A DNA stretch of 12,593 bases from Lewinellaceae bacterium (GCA_020636215.1 JACJYG010000025.1:1-12593), one strand, 5' to 3'; positions 1 to 8,473 are shown, counted from the first letter of the stretch. Program-made: numbers and translations. The notes: generated from the sequence alone by a model not told the origin.

Positions 1-427
1 AAATTTGATAAGGATTTTTAAAGATAGTTAAAATTTGTATTCCACACCCCAAAAACCCTGAAAATCACTGAAACTGGGCCTAAAAAGCTCATTTTTGGGT
101 AAAACCCGAATCAATCCAGGCTTCTCAAACGAATAAACGAAGCCTAATTGAACCCTAATTTGTTTTAAAACACACCGAGTCAACTACTTGACAATCAATT
201 ATTTAACAAATTTAGCCGCAGTTTAAATTAGGGTTTTTAATCCGCGTGAAAATCTGTGTTTATGGAATAAAACTTTGTTGCAGGCACAGGTTTGCTATAA
301 GCTTGCTTTCTGCTTCAACCTGCCCAAACAAAAAAGCCGATGCGCTATGAGCCGGGAAATGAAAAAAACGAGAAGGAATTATTTTTGAGATAGTAGCGGC
401 GGTCGTGCCGGCAACCTTCGGAATAAA
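1..427. other. AT-rich gene-free region downstream of the immunity gene
   Basis: I see no credible coding region here. The first ~300 bases are AT-rich. They contain a perfect 11-bp inverted repeat: AACCCTAATTT at 151-161 and AAATTAGGGTT at 225-235, separated by 63 bp. An exact minus-strand match to the Bacteroidota -7 element (TAAATTTG, 207-214) could serve a gene lying to the left of the window, but I see no -33 partner. No convincing terminator for the minus-strand gene ending at 428 is visible; the nearest T-rich stretch on that strand (around 328-336) lacks a good stem. Confidence 0.5.
151..235. repeat. 11-bp perfect inverted repeat, 63-bp spacer
   Basis: The arms AACCCTAATTT (151-161) and AAATTAGGGTT (225-235) are exact reverse complements. 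The sequence is AT-rich, so chance or a modest structured UTR are both possible. No function is assigned. Confidence 0.35.
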
Positions 428-976
428 TCAGCTTGGTACTCTCCCCAAGGGAGCACTCTCCTCACAATTCAGCACCCACCGGTAGAACGCAACGGAGGCT
501 GGGAGGCCGGAGAGCTGCGCCAGCCGCACAGCATCGGCGCAGGGGTCTGTAAATTCCTCCTTTTGTATGCGGTCGGCGACGATACGCGCCATTTCGTAGA
601 GGGCGTCCATGAAGGTTTCGCCGTCGGCGGCGCATTCGTAGAGCGGTTCTCCGGTTTCGAAGGAAAAGAGCTTCACCTTTCCGTCCTGCAGGTTAATGGC
701 CAGCTCGTCCAGTTCCATGTTGGCGAAGGCAAGGCGGCCGTTTTGGCGGGCAGTTTCGCCTTTGAAAGTGATGCTGAACAATTCAAAGCCCTTCGCGGTG
801 TAATTGTTCACCAGTTCGGCCAGTTCGGAACTATAGCCGGCGCGCCTTTCCCTGGGCAGAATATCATAGGAGGAGCGCAGCTCTTCAATGAATTCTTCTG
901 GTAGATCCCTGGCGGCCAGGAAGCTTCTGTCTGGCTTTAAGGCCCTTATTTTTTTGGCGAAGGTTGATGCTTTCAT
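428..976 (-). CDS. Putative SUKH/SMI1-like immunity protein
   Basis: This is a 182-residue soluble protein with no signal peptide or membrane segment. I chose the ATG at 976 (MKASTFAKK), not the upstream in-frame ATG at 1015. The 976 start sits just 2 bp after the stop of the preceding toxin gene, while 1015 would overlap it. The body resembles the SMI1/KNR4 (SUKH) fold: LPEEF near residue 25, a central hydrophobic strand region around 64-71, and a 90-135 block (DELAINLQDGKVKLFSFETGE, then an acidic stretch leading into a helix). SUKH proteins often act as cytoplasmic immunity proteins for nuclease toxins, and its place directly behind a predicted nuclease gene supports that role. It is GC-richer (72% and 52% in two hand-counted 60-base lines) than the toxin (48% in one line). 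The family call is by eye. The adjacency is certain; the function is inferred. Confidence 0.5.
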   Translation of the reverse strand: MKASTFAKKIRALKPDRSFLAARDLPEEFIEELRSSYDILPRERRAGYSSELAELVNNYTAKGFELFSITFKGETARQNGRLAFANMELDELAINLQDGKVKLFSFETGEPLYECAADGETFMDALYEMARIVADRIQKEEFTDPCADAVRLAQLSGLPASVAFYRWVLNCEESAPLGRVPS

Positions 977-978
977 AG

Positions 979-1896
979 TTACAAAATTAAGCAATCCGGG
1001 GAATTGGAAAAACACCGCGTCTGAACATTCCGATATTTCCCGTTGGTGTAATAGATTTGGTAGCCTTCAGCAAGTAATCCTACTCCAACGTATTTCTTAA
1101 GGTTGGCATCCCAGGCATAATCCACATACTGGCTGATCCATACTGCTCTTTTCCAGTCTTTATGCGGACCGGAAACGGGAGGAATGTCCCATTCTCCCAT
1201 ATAGTGTGCTACAATATACGTTTTTGTGTTCTGATCATAATAGACTTGCCCGAGTTTCGCATTTCTTGAGATGGGCTGGAATTCGATGAACAGGCTGTGA
1301 GGATCTCCCCGAAAGGCACCTTTTAAGTCCAGAATGAGCCCCGCAACGCCTAAACCCTTGTTCATTTTGCCGACCGCCGATTTGATGTTTGCTCTCCCTC
1401 TGAGGCTGTTCTTTCCATTTTTGAACCGTTGGTGTAAAATGGCAGACCATTTCCGATGAATCTCCGCAGGCAAGGCCACAGCATAGTTGCCTTGGTTGAT
1501 ATGATGATGATGTAGAGCCATTTTTTTCCCGGTCGCCGGATCGATGCGATTGAACGCAGTATGGGAAGCATTGTACTTCACCCAGGCTTCATCTACCTGA
1601 GGAGCCAATCCTAAAACGTTGATACGGTAAGCATTGGCTTTGCTGAACATTTCCGGGTTTAGCTCCAACCGCTTCTTCCAGAACCAGTTGGCATTTCTTT
1701 TAAAACCAGCGGCATTGAGCGGGGAAGATTCCGGAGCGCTGCTCATATCCACCTGCGGCTGGTAGTTGTAGTAGGACTCCGGAATGGGGTCTCCGGAGTC
1801 GAATTGAAGTTCAAAGTCTCTATGGTGTTGGTAAAAACGGGAAGGGGCAGATGCAGAAGCGGAAAGTAAAAAACAAAATGGAAGAATTGCCTTCAT
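979..1896 (-). CDS. Putative secreted HNH/EndoVII-like nuclease toxin
   Basis: This is a 305-residue protein. The start at 1896 gives MKAILPFCFLLSASASA, a plausible Sec signal peptide with an A-x-A cleavage site near residue 17, and an AGGG-type ribosome site lies just upstream. The in-frame ATG at 1947 would bury that signal. After a Pro/Ser/Tyr-rich linker (about 20-65), the core at 95-160 reads as an HNH/EndoVII-type nuclease: a Leu followed by four His (H129-H132), then AVALPAEIH with H147, and ILH with H155. This L-H-H...H...L-H layout is typical of LHH-like toxin nucleases. The four His are all CAT, forming a short in-frame trinucleotide repeat. A further ~145 residues, ending in a short two-Cys tail (C295, C302), follow and I do not recognise them. 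The gene directly precedes a SUKH-like gene, as a toxin-immunity pair would. No long repeat-rich delivery region is present. It could instead be an exported nuclease with no competition role. Confidence 0.5.
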   Translation of the reverse strand: MKAILPFCFLLSASASAPSRFYQHHRDFELQFDSGDPIPESYYNYQPQVDMSSAPESSPLNAAGFKRNANWFWKKRLELNPEMFSKANAYRINVLGLAPQVDEAWVKYNASHTAFNRIDPATGKKMALHHHHINQGNYAVALPAEIHRKWSAILHQRFKNGKNSLRGRANIKSAVGKMNKGLGVAGLILDLKGAFRGDPHSLFIEFQPISRNAKLGQVYYDQNTKTYIVAHYMGEWDIPPVSGPHKDWKRAVWISQYVDYAWDANLKKYVGVGLLAEGYQIYYTNGKYRNVQTRCFSNSPDCLIL

Positions 1897-1947
1897 TTGG
1901 TTACCCTGCATTAGTCCGACAGGGAAAGTCGGGAAGATTTGTCTCAT

Positions 1948-2310
1948 GTTATTGTTTTTATGAGGGCATCAGGTATTAGAACTTCAACTTTTCTTTTTTC
2001 CCATTCTTAGCGCTATCAGGTTGTGTTTGTCCAAAGGTAGGCAGGAGTAGGGGGGAATTGGGAGAAATGGAGGAGATGAGCATTATTTTTATACTTTATT
2101 ATTTTATTACTAATTAATCCGTATATATTTCGAGACTAAAACTAACAGAAGGAAGCACACCTACTTAAACATGCACATTGACACCCCAAACAACGAGCCT
2201 TCCTCAGATTTTTCCCTATATTGACGCTTTGTTTCTAACACTGCCCGCGCAATCAGCAATTGCCTGGCGAAAAAAATACTCCGCCAATAACCATACGCAG
2301 GATTACACCG
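1948..2310. other. Divergent intergenic region
   Basis: About 360 bases separate the minus-strand toxin unit from the plus-strand defence operon and should hold both promoters. The 2085-2135 stretch is very AT-rich. I found no exact TAnnTTTG on the plus strand; the best near match is TATATTTC at 2124-2131. No repeat, tRNA or small gene is evident. An in-frame TTG at 2260 would extend the restriction gene by 17 residues, but I do not favour it. Confidence 0.4.
2032..2039 (-). promoter_or_regulatory. Candidate -7 promoter element for the toxin-immunity unit
   Basis: Read on the minus strand this is TACCTTTG, an exact match to the Bacteroidota -7 consensus TAnnTTTG. It lies about 135 bp upstream of the toxin start at 1896. 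No clear -33 TTG is found at the expected distance, so this is a single-element match. Confidence 0.35.
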
Positions 2311-5300
2311 ATGAAAAGCAACTTTTTCGAAAACCCAATAATTAACTCCCCCTATGAACTACCAGGCCAGCACTGGGAAATAGATCCCCAGGCCGGGTAT
2401 CCCACCGGAAATATTTTAACAAAAAGGCGGCTGTCGGAGTCGCTCACGCCCATCCCTAAATCGCGCAAGCAGCGGCAAAAATCCGCTCAAACAACGCTGG
2501 AGTTCAAAGACCACCTTGGGCTTTCGGACGACAGGCAGAAGTATGAGGTCAACGAAACCATTATGGCGGTGCGCAACCTGGTGGACAAATGGCGCCTGTT
2601 GCCAAATCCGGCGACCTGGAACGTCACCCCCACCACCCAACGCCTGCTCCAACACTGGCGCCGCAAAGAATGGCCCGGCCGGCGCCCTTTTTTCTGCCAG
2701 GTAGAAGCCATAGAAACCATCATTTGGCTGAGTGAAGTGGCCCCGCGTACGGACACCGGCAAGCGGCTACTGGAGAAGCTGGACGCAGTTAGCCGGGAAG
2801 CCAACCCTTTGCTAAGCCGCCTGGCGCTCAAACTGGCTACAGGCGCGGGCAAAACTACGGTGATGGCCATGCTCATTGCCTGGCAAACTTTGAATGCCGT
2901 ACGCTTGAAAAACAGCGCCCGTTTTACGCGTGGCTTTCTCATTGTAGCACCAGGCATTACCATCAAAGACCGGCTGCGGGTGCTCTTGCCTAATGACCCG
3001 GATAACTACTACAGCAACCACCAACTCATACCCGGCGATATGCTGGAAGATATCCAGCGGGCAAAAATCGTGATCACCAATTACCACGCTTTTAAGTTGC
3101 GCGAACGCATACAGTTGTCCAAAACAAGCCGGGAATTTATCCAGGGCAGAGGGCCGGAACTCAATACCCTGGAAACGGAAGGGCAAATGATGCAACGGGT
3201 AATACCTGATTTGATGGGAATGAAAAACATCATGGCCCTCAACGATGAGGCACACCATTGCTACCGGGAGAAACCGGATCCGGACGGCTTTACAGAAGAT
3301 GATTTGAAAGGGGACGAAAAAAAAGAGGCCAAAAAAGAGAACGAAGCCGCCCGCCTTTGGATCAGCGGCCTGGAAATGATACAGCAGAAGCTGGGCATCA
3401 ACCGCGTGATTGACCTCTCCGCCACCCCCTTTTTCCTGAAAGGGTCGGGCTACCGCGAAGGCACGATGTTCCCCTGGGTAGTCAGCGACTTTTCTCTCAT
3501 GGATGCCATCGAATGTGGCATCGTCAAATTGCCCCGGGTGCCGGTGGCTGATAACATTCCCGGAGAGGAAATGCCAGTTTTCCGCAACCTGTGGGAACAT
3601 ATCCGCATGGACATGCCGAAAAAGGGCAGGGGCAAAAACAAAGAACTCGACCCGCTGAGCCTGCCCACCAGGCTGCAAACAGCCCTGGAAGCCCTTTATG
3701 GCCACTACGATCTGACTTTCCAGGTCTGGGAAAAAGCCAACATCAGCGTACCGCCCTGCTTTATCATCGTTTGCAACAATACCGCCACTTCCAAGCTGGT
3801 TTATGATTACGTTTCAGGCTTCCGGCGCAAGAGCGGAGAGTTTGTCCCCGCCCGGTTCGGCCTGTTCAGCAACTACGATTCCCATGGAAACCCCTACCCT
3901 AAGCCCAAAACCTTGCTGATTGACAGCACCCAGCTTGAATCCGGCGACGCCTTGGACAAAAAATTCCGGGAAGCAGCCCAGGAAGAAATTGAGCGCTTCC
4001 GGCGGGAAATGGCCGAGCGCAGCAACGACGGGCGCAGCGTGGAAGAAATTACCGAAGAAGAGTTGCTGCGCGAAGTCATGAACACAGTAGGCAAAAAAGG
4101 CAGCCTGGGCGAGTCCATCCGCTGTGTGGTTTCCGTTTCTATGCTCACCGAAGGCTGGGACGCCAATACCGTTACCCACATCCTCGGGGTGCGGGCTTTT
4201 GGCACCCAACTGCTGTGCGAGCAAGTCATCGGGCGAGCCCTGCGCCGGCAATCGTACGACCTGAATGAAGAAGGCTTGTTTAACGTCGAGTACGCCGACA
4301 TACTGGGTATCCCCTTTGACTTCACCGCCGAATCGGTTATTGTCAAGCCTACTGCGCCCCGCGAACGGACCCACGTACACGCGGTACGCCCGGAGCGCGA
4401 CCACCTGGAAATCCGGTTTCCCAGGGTGCAGGGCTACCGCATCGAGAAACTGCCCCAACAGGTTAAAGCGGCCTTCGAAGACGACGACCGCCTGAAACTA
4501 ACTCCCGCTATGGTGGGCGCGACCAAAACCAAAAACTCGGGCATCATCGGCAAAGAGGTCGACCTGGACCTGAAACACCTGGAAGATACCCGCCGCTCTT
4601 CCCTCATCATGCACCTGACTGCTCATCTGCTGAAAACCAAGTTCAGAGAAGAGAACCAACAGATGGACATGCACCTCTTCGGCAGGCTGAGGAAAGTGGT
4701 GCGCCAGTGGCTCAACGAGTACCTGGAATGTGTTGGCGGCACTTACCCGGCCCAGCTCTGGTATCAGGAACTGGCCGACATGGCCTGCGAGCGCATCAAC
4801 AACGCCATCAACCGCGCTTACGTTCAGGAAGAAGACAGTACCTATGTCCGCGCTTTGGCCGATTCCTATAATCCCGCAGGGTCAAGCCGCTACGTCAATT
4901 TTTTTACCACCAAAGACAGCCGCTGGGAGACTGATCCCCGCAAATGCCCGGTCAATTACGCCATACTGGACAGCGGCTGGGAAGCGGAATTCTGCCGCGT
5001 CGTAGAAAACCATCCGCAGGTATTGCGCTACGTCAAAAACCAGGGGCTGGGGCTGGAAGTGCCCTATACCTACGGCGGAGAGGCCAGGGTTTATGTGCCG
5101 GACTTTGTCGTTTGGGTCGACGACGGGCAGGGCGAAGCCGACCCTCTGCAACTGATCGTAGAGGTCAAAGGCTACCGGGGGGACGACGTAAAGGCGAAGC
5201 ACAGCACCATGAAAACGTACTGGATTCCCGGCGTGAACGCCCTGAAAGCTTACGGCCGCTGGGCGTTTGCCGAATTCGACGACGTTTTCGAAATGGAGGA

Positions 5301-5379
5301 AGATTTTGCCGCCAAAGTGGCGGAACAGTGGAACAGGATTGTAAAAGAAAAAGCTGGTAATATACCTGCGAAAGCATAA
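2311..5379 (+). CDS. Type III-like restriction subunit (SF2 helicase with PD-(D/E)XK nuclease)
   Basis: This 1022-residue protein is the ATP-dependent translocase and nuclease half of a restriction-modification system. The ATG at 2311 (MKSNFFENP) is preferred because family members begin with a similar N-P-I-x-N-S-P-Y-E block. Visible SF2 motifs are Walker A TGAGKTT (177-183, K181), Walker B DEAH (312-315), motif III SATP (370-373), a motif V-like TEGWDANT (613-620) and motif VI QVIGRALRR (638-646). The C-terminal nuclease has a Glu in WEAEF (E891 or E893), PD (930-931) and EVK (E951, K953), so it looks intact. It resembles what databases call the BPTD_3080 family of restriction endonucleases (from memory). 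It precedes its methyltransferase by 16 bp, whereas classical type III operons are mod then res. An A8 run (3317-3324) and an A6 run (3331-3336) encode a Lys/Glu-rich insert between motifs II and III and are possible slippage sites. Confidence 0.88.
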   Translation: MKSNFFENPIINSPYELPGQHWEIDPQAGYPTGNILTKRRLSESLTPIPKSRKQRQKSAQTTLEFKDHLGLSDDRQKYEVNETIMAVRNLVDKWRLLPNPATWNVTPTTQRLLQHWRRKEWPGRRPFFCQVEAIETIIWLSEVAPRTDTGKRLLEKLDAVSREANPLLSRLALKLATGAGKTTVMAMLIAWQTLNAVRLKNSARFTRGFLIVAPGITIKDRLRVLLPNDPDNYYSNHQLIPGDMLEDIQRAKIVITNYHAFKLRERIQLSKTSREFIQGRGPELNTLETEGQMMQRVIPDLMGMKNIMALNDEAHHCYREKPDPDGFTEDDLKGDEKKEAKKENEAARLWISGLEMIQQKLGINRVIDLSATPFFLKGSGYREGTMFPWVVSDFSLMDAIECGIVKLPRVPVADNIPGEEMPVFRNLWEHIRMDMPKKGRGKNKELDPLSLPTRLQTALEALYGHYDLTFQVWEKANISVPPCFIIVCNNTATSKLVYDYVSGFRRKSGEFVPARFGLFSNYDSHGNPYPKPKTLLIDSTQLESGDALDKKFREAAQEEIERFRREMAERSNDGRSVEEITEEELLREVMNTVGKKGSLGESIRCVVSVSMLTEGWDANTVTHILGVRAFGTQLLCEQVIGRALRRQSYDLNEEGLFNVEYADILGIPFDFTAESVIVKPTAPRERTHVHAVRPERDHLEIRFPRVQGYRIEKLPQQVKAAFEDDDRLKLTPAMVGATKTKNSGIIGKEVDLDLKHLEDTRRSSLIMHLTAHLLKTKFREENQQMDMHLFGRLRKVVRQWLNEYLECVGGTYPAQLWYQELADMACERINNAINRAYVQEEDSTYVRALADSYNPAGSSRYVNFFTTKDSRWETDPRKCPVNYAILDSGWEAEFCRVVENHPQVLRYVKNQGLGLEVPYTYGGEARVYVPDFVVWVDDGQGEADPLQLIVEVKGYRGDDVKAKHSTMKTYWIPGVNALKAYGRWAFAEFDDVFEMEEDFAAKVAEQWNRIVKEKAGNIPAKA

Positions 5380-5395
5380 TCACTACAAGAGAGAT

Positions 5396-8194
5396 ATGGC
5401 CAAATCCAAATCGCCAAAACAAGTAGAAGCACATACCCACAAAAGCGCCACCCGGAAGAACATCCCCTCCGCCGAACACGAGTCGGTGGTGGACCAGGAA
5501 ACCAAAACGCCGGTACGGGTGGCGATACAGCGCCGCAACCCGGACCTCGACCCGCAATTGGTATGGCGCGGCAAGGATGCGCAGGATTGGTCGGAACTGG
5601 TAGTCGACGCGCCGCCATTGTACATCCAGGAACGCATCCACCCCAAACACCTGATCGACGACCTGCAGCAACAATCCGAAGCCCGGAAAAAGGAAGATCA
5701 GGCCGAACAGCTCGACCTCTTTGCCGACTTCAACGGCCTGCCCAGCGAAGAGGCCCGGACCGAATTCTACCAGCACGACGCCCACTGGAGCAACCGCATG
5801 ATCCTGGGCGACAGCCTGCAGGTGATGGCCAGCCTCGCAGAACGGGAAGGGCTGAGAGGGAAAGTGCAGTGCATTTATTTTGACCCGCCGTATGGGATGA
5901 ATTTCAACTCAAATTTTCAATGGTCAGTTAATGATCGAAACGCAGATAAAGAAAGTATTGAGTATATTACAAGAGAGTCAGAACAAGTTAAGGCCTTCAG
6001 AGATACATGGAAACATGGCATTCATTCTTATTTGAATTATCTAAGAGACCGCCTTACGGTTGCGAGGGAGTTATTAAAAGATACTGGTAACATTTTTATT
6101 CAAATAGGAGATGAAAATGTTCATAGAGTTCGAGCAATAGCCGACGAAGTATTCGGTGAAATGAACTTTGTGAGCCAAATCTCTATACAGACTACTTCAG
6201 GGTTCAGATCAGATTTTTTAGGAAATATGTCTGATTTTGTCTTATGGTATGTTAAAGATAAAGATCGAGCAAAGACTAAAATTAATCCTCCCTTTTACAG
6301 AAAAGATTTTGAAATAGGGAGAGGCAATGCCAGATGGTTAATGTTTGAGGATTTTACCTACAGAGGGGTAAATGCCAGAGAAAAAAGGGGAGAGTCTGCT
6401 ATACCGAAAGATTCTAAACCATATAAGCCGGATAATATAATTTCTCAGGGCAGGTCGAAGGAAAGGCAACCATTTGAATATCAAGGTAAGATATACGATA
6501 CATGGGAAAAGAATTCCCACTGGAAGGCAAACTATCCTCAGGGAATGGAGAGATTAAAGAAGGCAGGAAGGATACATGTTGCTGAAAATTCAATACAATA
6601 TATAAGATATCACAATGACTTTGAACTGGGAGTGTACGGAAATATTTGGAGTGATACTGGAACTGGGAACTTTACTGCTGATAAAGTTTATGTTGTCCAG
6701 ACAGGGGAAAAAGTAATTCAAAGGTGTATATCAATATGCACCGACCCCGGCGACCTCGTCCCCACCTGCGGTTCCGGCACTACTGCCTACGTTGCCGAAC
6801 AATGGGGCCGCCGCTGGATCACCATAGACACGAGCCGGGTAGCCCTGGCGCTGGCCCGCGCCCGCCTGATGGGGGCGCGCTATCCTTACTATCTGCTTGC
6901 CGACAGCAAGGAAGGGCAGCTCAAGGAAGCCGAGGTCACGCGCACCCTGCCCAAAGAGACCCCTACCTACGGGCACATCCGCCACGGTTTTGTGTATGAA
7001 CGAGTGCCGCACATCACCCTCAAGAGCATTGCCAACAATGCCGAGATCGATGTCATCTACGATCACTTTCAGGAAAAACTGGAGCCCCTGCGCGCGCAGC
7101 TCAACGAGGCGATGGGCAAACAATGGGAAGAATGGGAAATCCCACGCGAACTGAGGGAAGATGCTCCTGCGGCGGCTAAAAAGGCACATGCCGAATGGTG
7201 GAAGCAACGCATCGCCCGGCAAAAGGAAATGGACGCGAGCATTGCCGCCAGGGCCGATTTTGAATACCTGTACGACAAGCCCTACGAAGACAAAACCAAA
7301 ATCCGCGTAGCCGGCCCCTTCACCGTAGAAAGCCTCAGCCCCCACCGCATGCTGGGCGTAGATGAAGACGGCGAGCCGTTCGACCAGTTGGCGGAGGAAG
7401 ACCCCGCTACCTACGGCGAGGCGCACGATTTTGCCCGGCTCATCCTGCACAACCTGGAAAAGGCCGGCGTGCAGCAGATGGACAAGCAAGACCGCATAAC
7501 CTTTGACAGCCTCACTCCATGGCCCGGCCATTTCATCCATGCCGAGGGCCGGTATGCCGAAAGCGACGGCAGAGAAAAGAGGGCGGGCATCCTCATCGGG
7601 CCCGAGTATGGCAGCGTCTCCCGGGCCGACCTGGTGGAAGCTGCCCGGGAAGCCGGCGACGCCGGTTTCGACCTGCTCATCGCCTGCGCTTTCAACTACG
7701 ACGCCCACTCCGCCGAGTTCACTAAGCTGGGGCGCATCCCGGTGCTCAAAGCCCGCATGAATGCCGACCTGCACATGGCTACCGACCTGGCCGCTACCGG
7801 CGCCGGCAACCTCTTCGTCGTCTTCGGCGAGCCGGACGTAGAATTGATCGAGGCCGAAGGCAGGCAGCTGCAGGTAAAGGTCAACGGCATTGACATTTTT
7901 GACCCCAAGACCGGCAAGGTGCGCAGCGACGACACGGACGGCATCGCCTGCTGGTTTGTGGACACCAACTACAACGGAGAGATGTTTTTCGTGCGCCACG
8001 CCTACTTCCTGGGCGCCAACGACCCCTACCAGAGCCTGAAGCGCAGCTTAAAGGCAGAGGTGGACGAAGAAGCCTGGCAAAGCCTCTACGGCGATACCTC
8101 CCGCCCATTCGACAAACCTGAAACCGGGCGCATTGCGGTGAAGATCATCAACCATCTTGGAGATGAAGTGATGAAGGTGATGCGGGTGGAGTAG
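5396..8194 (+). CDS. Type III-like Mod: beta-class DNA methyltransferase with mosaic specificity region
   Basis: This 932-residue DNA amino-methyltransferase (probably N6-adenine) should protect host sites and supply target specificity to the upstream restriction subunit. The order is motif IV DPPY (163-166) before the S-adenosylmethionine-binding motif I TCGSGTT (457-463), which is the beta-class arrangement of type III Mod and related enzymes. The specificity (target-recognition) domain normally lies between them. Here that stretch (about 168-450) is AT-rich: 37%, 32% and 37% GC in three hand-counted lines. Flanking lines are 62% and 70%. Motif I reads GDLV-PTCGSGTT, whereas relatives usually have GDLVLDPTCGSGTT, so two residues, including the conserved Asp, seem to be missing. 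A long C-terminal region (464-932), with a block around 740-900 (GNLFVVFGEP, CWFVDTNYNGE, FFVRHAYF), is typical of this large subfamily. The reading frame is open throughout; whether the enzyme is active is uncertain. Confidence 0.85.
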   Translation: MAKSKSPKQVEAHTHKSATRKNIPSAEHESVVDQETKTPVRVAIQRRNPDLDPQLVWRGKDAQDWSELVVDAPPLYIQERIHPKHLIDDLQQQSEARKKEDQAEQLDLFADFNGLPSEEARTEFYQHDAHWSNRMILGDSLQVMASLAEREGLRGKVQCIYFDPPYGMNFNSNFQWSVNDRNADKESIEYITRESEQVKAFRDTWKHGIHSYLNYLRDRLTVARELLKDTGNIFIQIGDENVHRVRAIADEVFGEMNFVSQISIQTTSGFRSDFLGNMSDFVLWYVKDKDRAKTKINPPFYRKDFEIGRGNARWLMFEDFTYRGVNAREKRGESAIPKDSKPYKPDNIISQGRSKERQPFEYQGKIYDTWEKNSHWKANYPQGMERLKKAGRIHVAENSIQYIRYHNDFELGVYGNIWSDTGTGNFTADKVYVVQTGEKVIQRCISICTDPGDLVPTCGSGTTAYVAEQWGRRWITIDTSRVALALARARLMGARYPYYLLADSKEGQLKEAEVTRTLPKETPTYGHIRHGFVYERVPHITLKSIANNAEIDVIYDHFQEKLEPLRAQLNEAMGKQWEEWEIPRELREDAPAAAKKAHAEWWKQRIARQKEMDASIAARADFEYLYDKPYEDKTKIRVAGPFTVESLSPHRMLGVDEDGEPFDQLAEEDPATYGEAHDFARLILHNLEKAGVQQMDKQDRITFDSLTPWPGHFIHAEGRYAESDGREKRAGILIGPEYGSVSRADLVEAAREAGDAGFDLLIACAFNYDAHSAEFTKLGRIPVLKARMNADLHMATDLAATGAGNLFVVFGEPDVELIEAEGRQLQVKVNGIDIFDPKTGKVRSDDTDGIACWFVDTNYNGEMFFVRHAYFLGANDPYQSLKRSLKAEVDEEAWQSLYGDTSRPFDKPETGRIAVKIINHLGDEVMKVMRVE
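5893..6745 (+). other. Low-GC specificity cassette inside the methyltransferase gene
   Basis: The base composition of the coding sequence switches sharply just after the DPPYG codons (5882-5896) and back shortly before the motif I codons (6764-6784). Inside, sampled 60-base lines (6001, 6241, 6601) have 32-37% GC. Outside, lines 5761 and 6841 have 62% and 70%. The cassette covers the motifs after IV plus the target-recognition domain, the part that sets DNA sequence specificity. The edges are approximate to about 20 bp. The composition is seen directly; horizontal replacement by recombination in the conserved flanks is the inference. Confidence 0.7.
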
Positions 8195-8242
8195 GAACTA
8201 AAAAGATACCTAAAGCTGTTTTGATGAAAAAATACGCAAGCC

Positions 8243-8470
8243 ATGATCATAGATAAACCACTAACCAACCTGCAATTAGAACTGCTGAAACTCTACAGCC
8301 TGGAGTTGAGCGAAGAACAACTCCTGGAAGTAAAGCGTTTGCTGGCGAATTACTTCGCAGAGCAGGCAAGCGATGAGATGGATCGGCTCTGGGAAGAGCG
8401 CGGCTGGAATAATGAGACGATGGAAAAATGGCTATCCGAGGACGAAGAGCCAAAGGGTTCAACTGAATAG
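8243..8470 (+). CDS. Putative antitoxin of a PIN toxin-antitoxin pair
   Basis: This is a 75-residue, strongly acidic and helical protein. It reads LKLYSLELSEEQLLEVKRLL, then a conserved-looking A-S-D-E-x-D-x-L-W-E-E-x-G-W block around 42-55 and a helix with TMEKWL. Small proteins of this form sit directly upstream of PIN-family toxins in Bacteroidota and cyanobacteria and are taken to be their antitoxins. I see no classical DNA-binding motif. The start at 8243 lies 48 bp after the methyltransferase stop. An ATG at 8224 is out of frame. The toxin follows after 3 bp, so the two are probably translationally coupled. No separate promoter is obvious in the 48-bp gap. Confidence 0.65.
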   Translation: MIIDKPLTNLQLELLKLYSLELSEEQLLEVKRLLANYFAEQASDEMDRLWEERGWNNETMEKWLSEDEEPKGSTE

Positions 8471-8473
8471 CCA

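Noticed and set aside
977..1015. Upstream ATG at 1015 for the immunity gene
   Set aside because: It would overlap the 3' end of the toxin gene by 37 bp; the ATG at 976 gives a clean 2-bp gap and a normal N-terminus.
2124..2131. TATATTTC as a -7 promoter element for the restriction operon
   Set aside because: It matches only 7 of 8 positions, sits in a very AT-rich stretch, has no -33 TTG at the right spacing, and is ~180 bp from the start.
2260..2310. TTG-initiated 17-residue N-terminal extension of the restriction subunit
   Set aside because: The family's conserved N-P-I-x-N-S-P-Y start begins just after the ATG at 2311, and the extension is low-complexity and not family-like.
3814..4458. 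Minus-strand open frame of 214 codons opposite the restriction subunit
   Set aside because: It mirrors the helicase coding frame in a GC-rich gene and has no independent coding evidence.
6731..7999. Long open frame (422 codons) on the minus strand opposite the methyltransferase
   Set aside because: It is a GC-driven antisense shadow of a well-supported gene, and its protein has no recognisable motifs.
2311..8194. Type I R-M or BREX/DISARM-like system
   Set aside because: There is no separate specificity subunit and no pglZ, brxC or drm-type genes; the two proteins match a type III-like Res/Mod pair.
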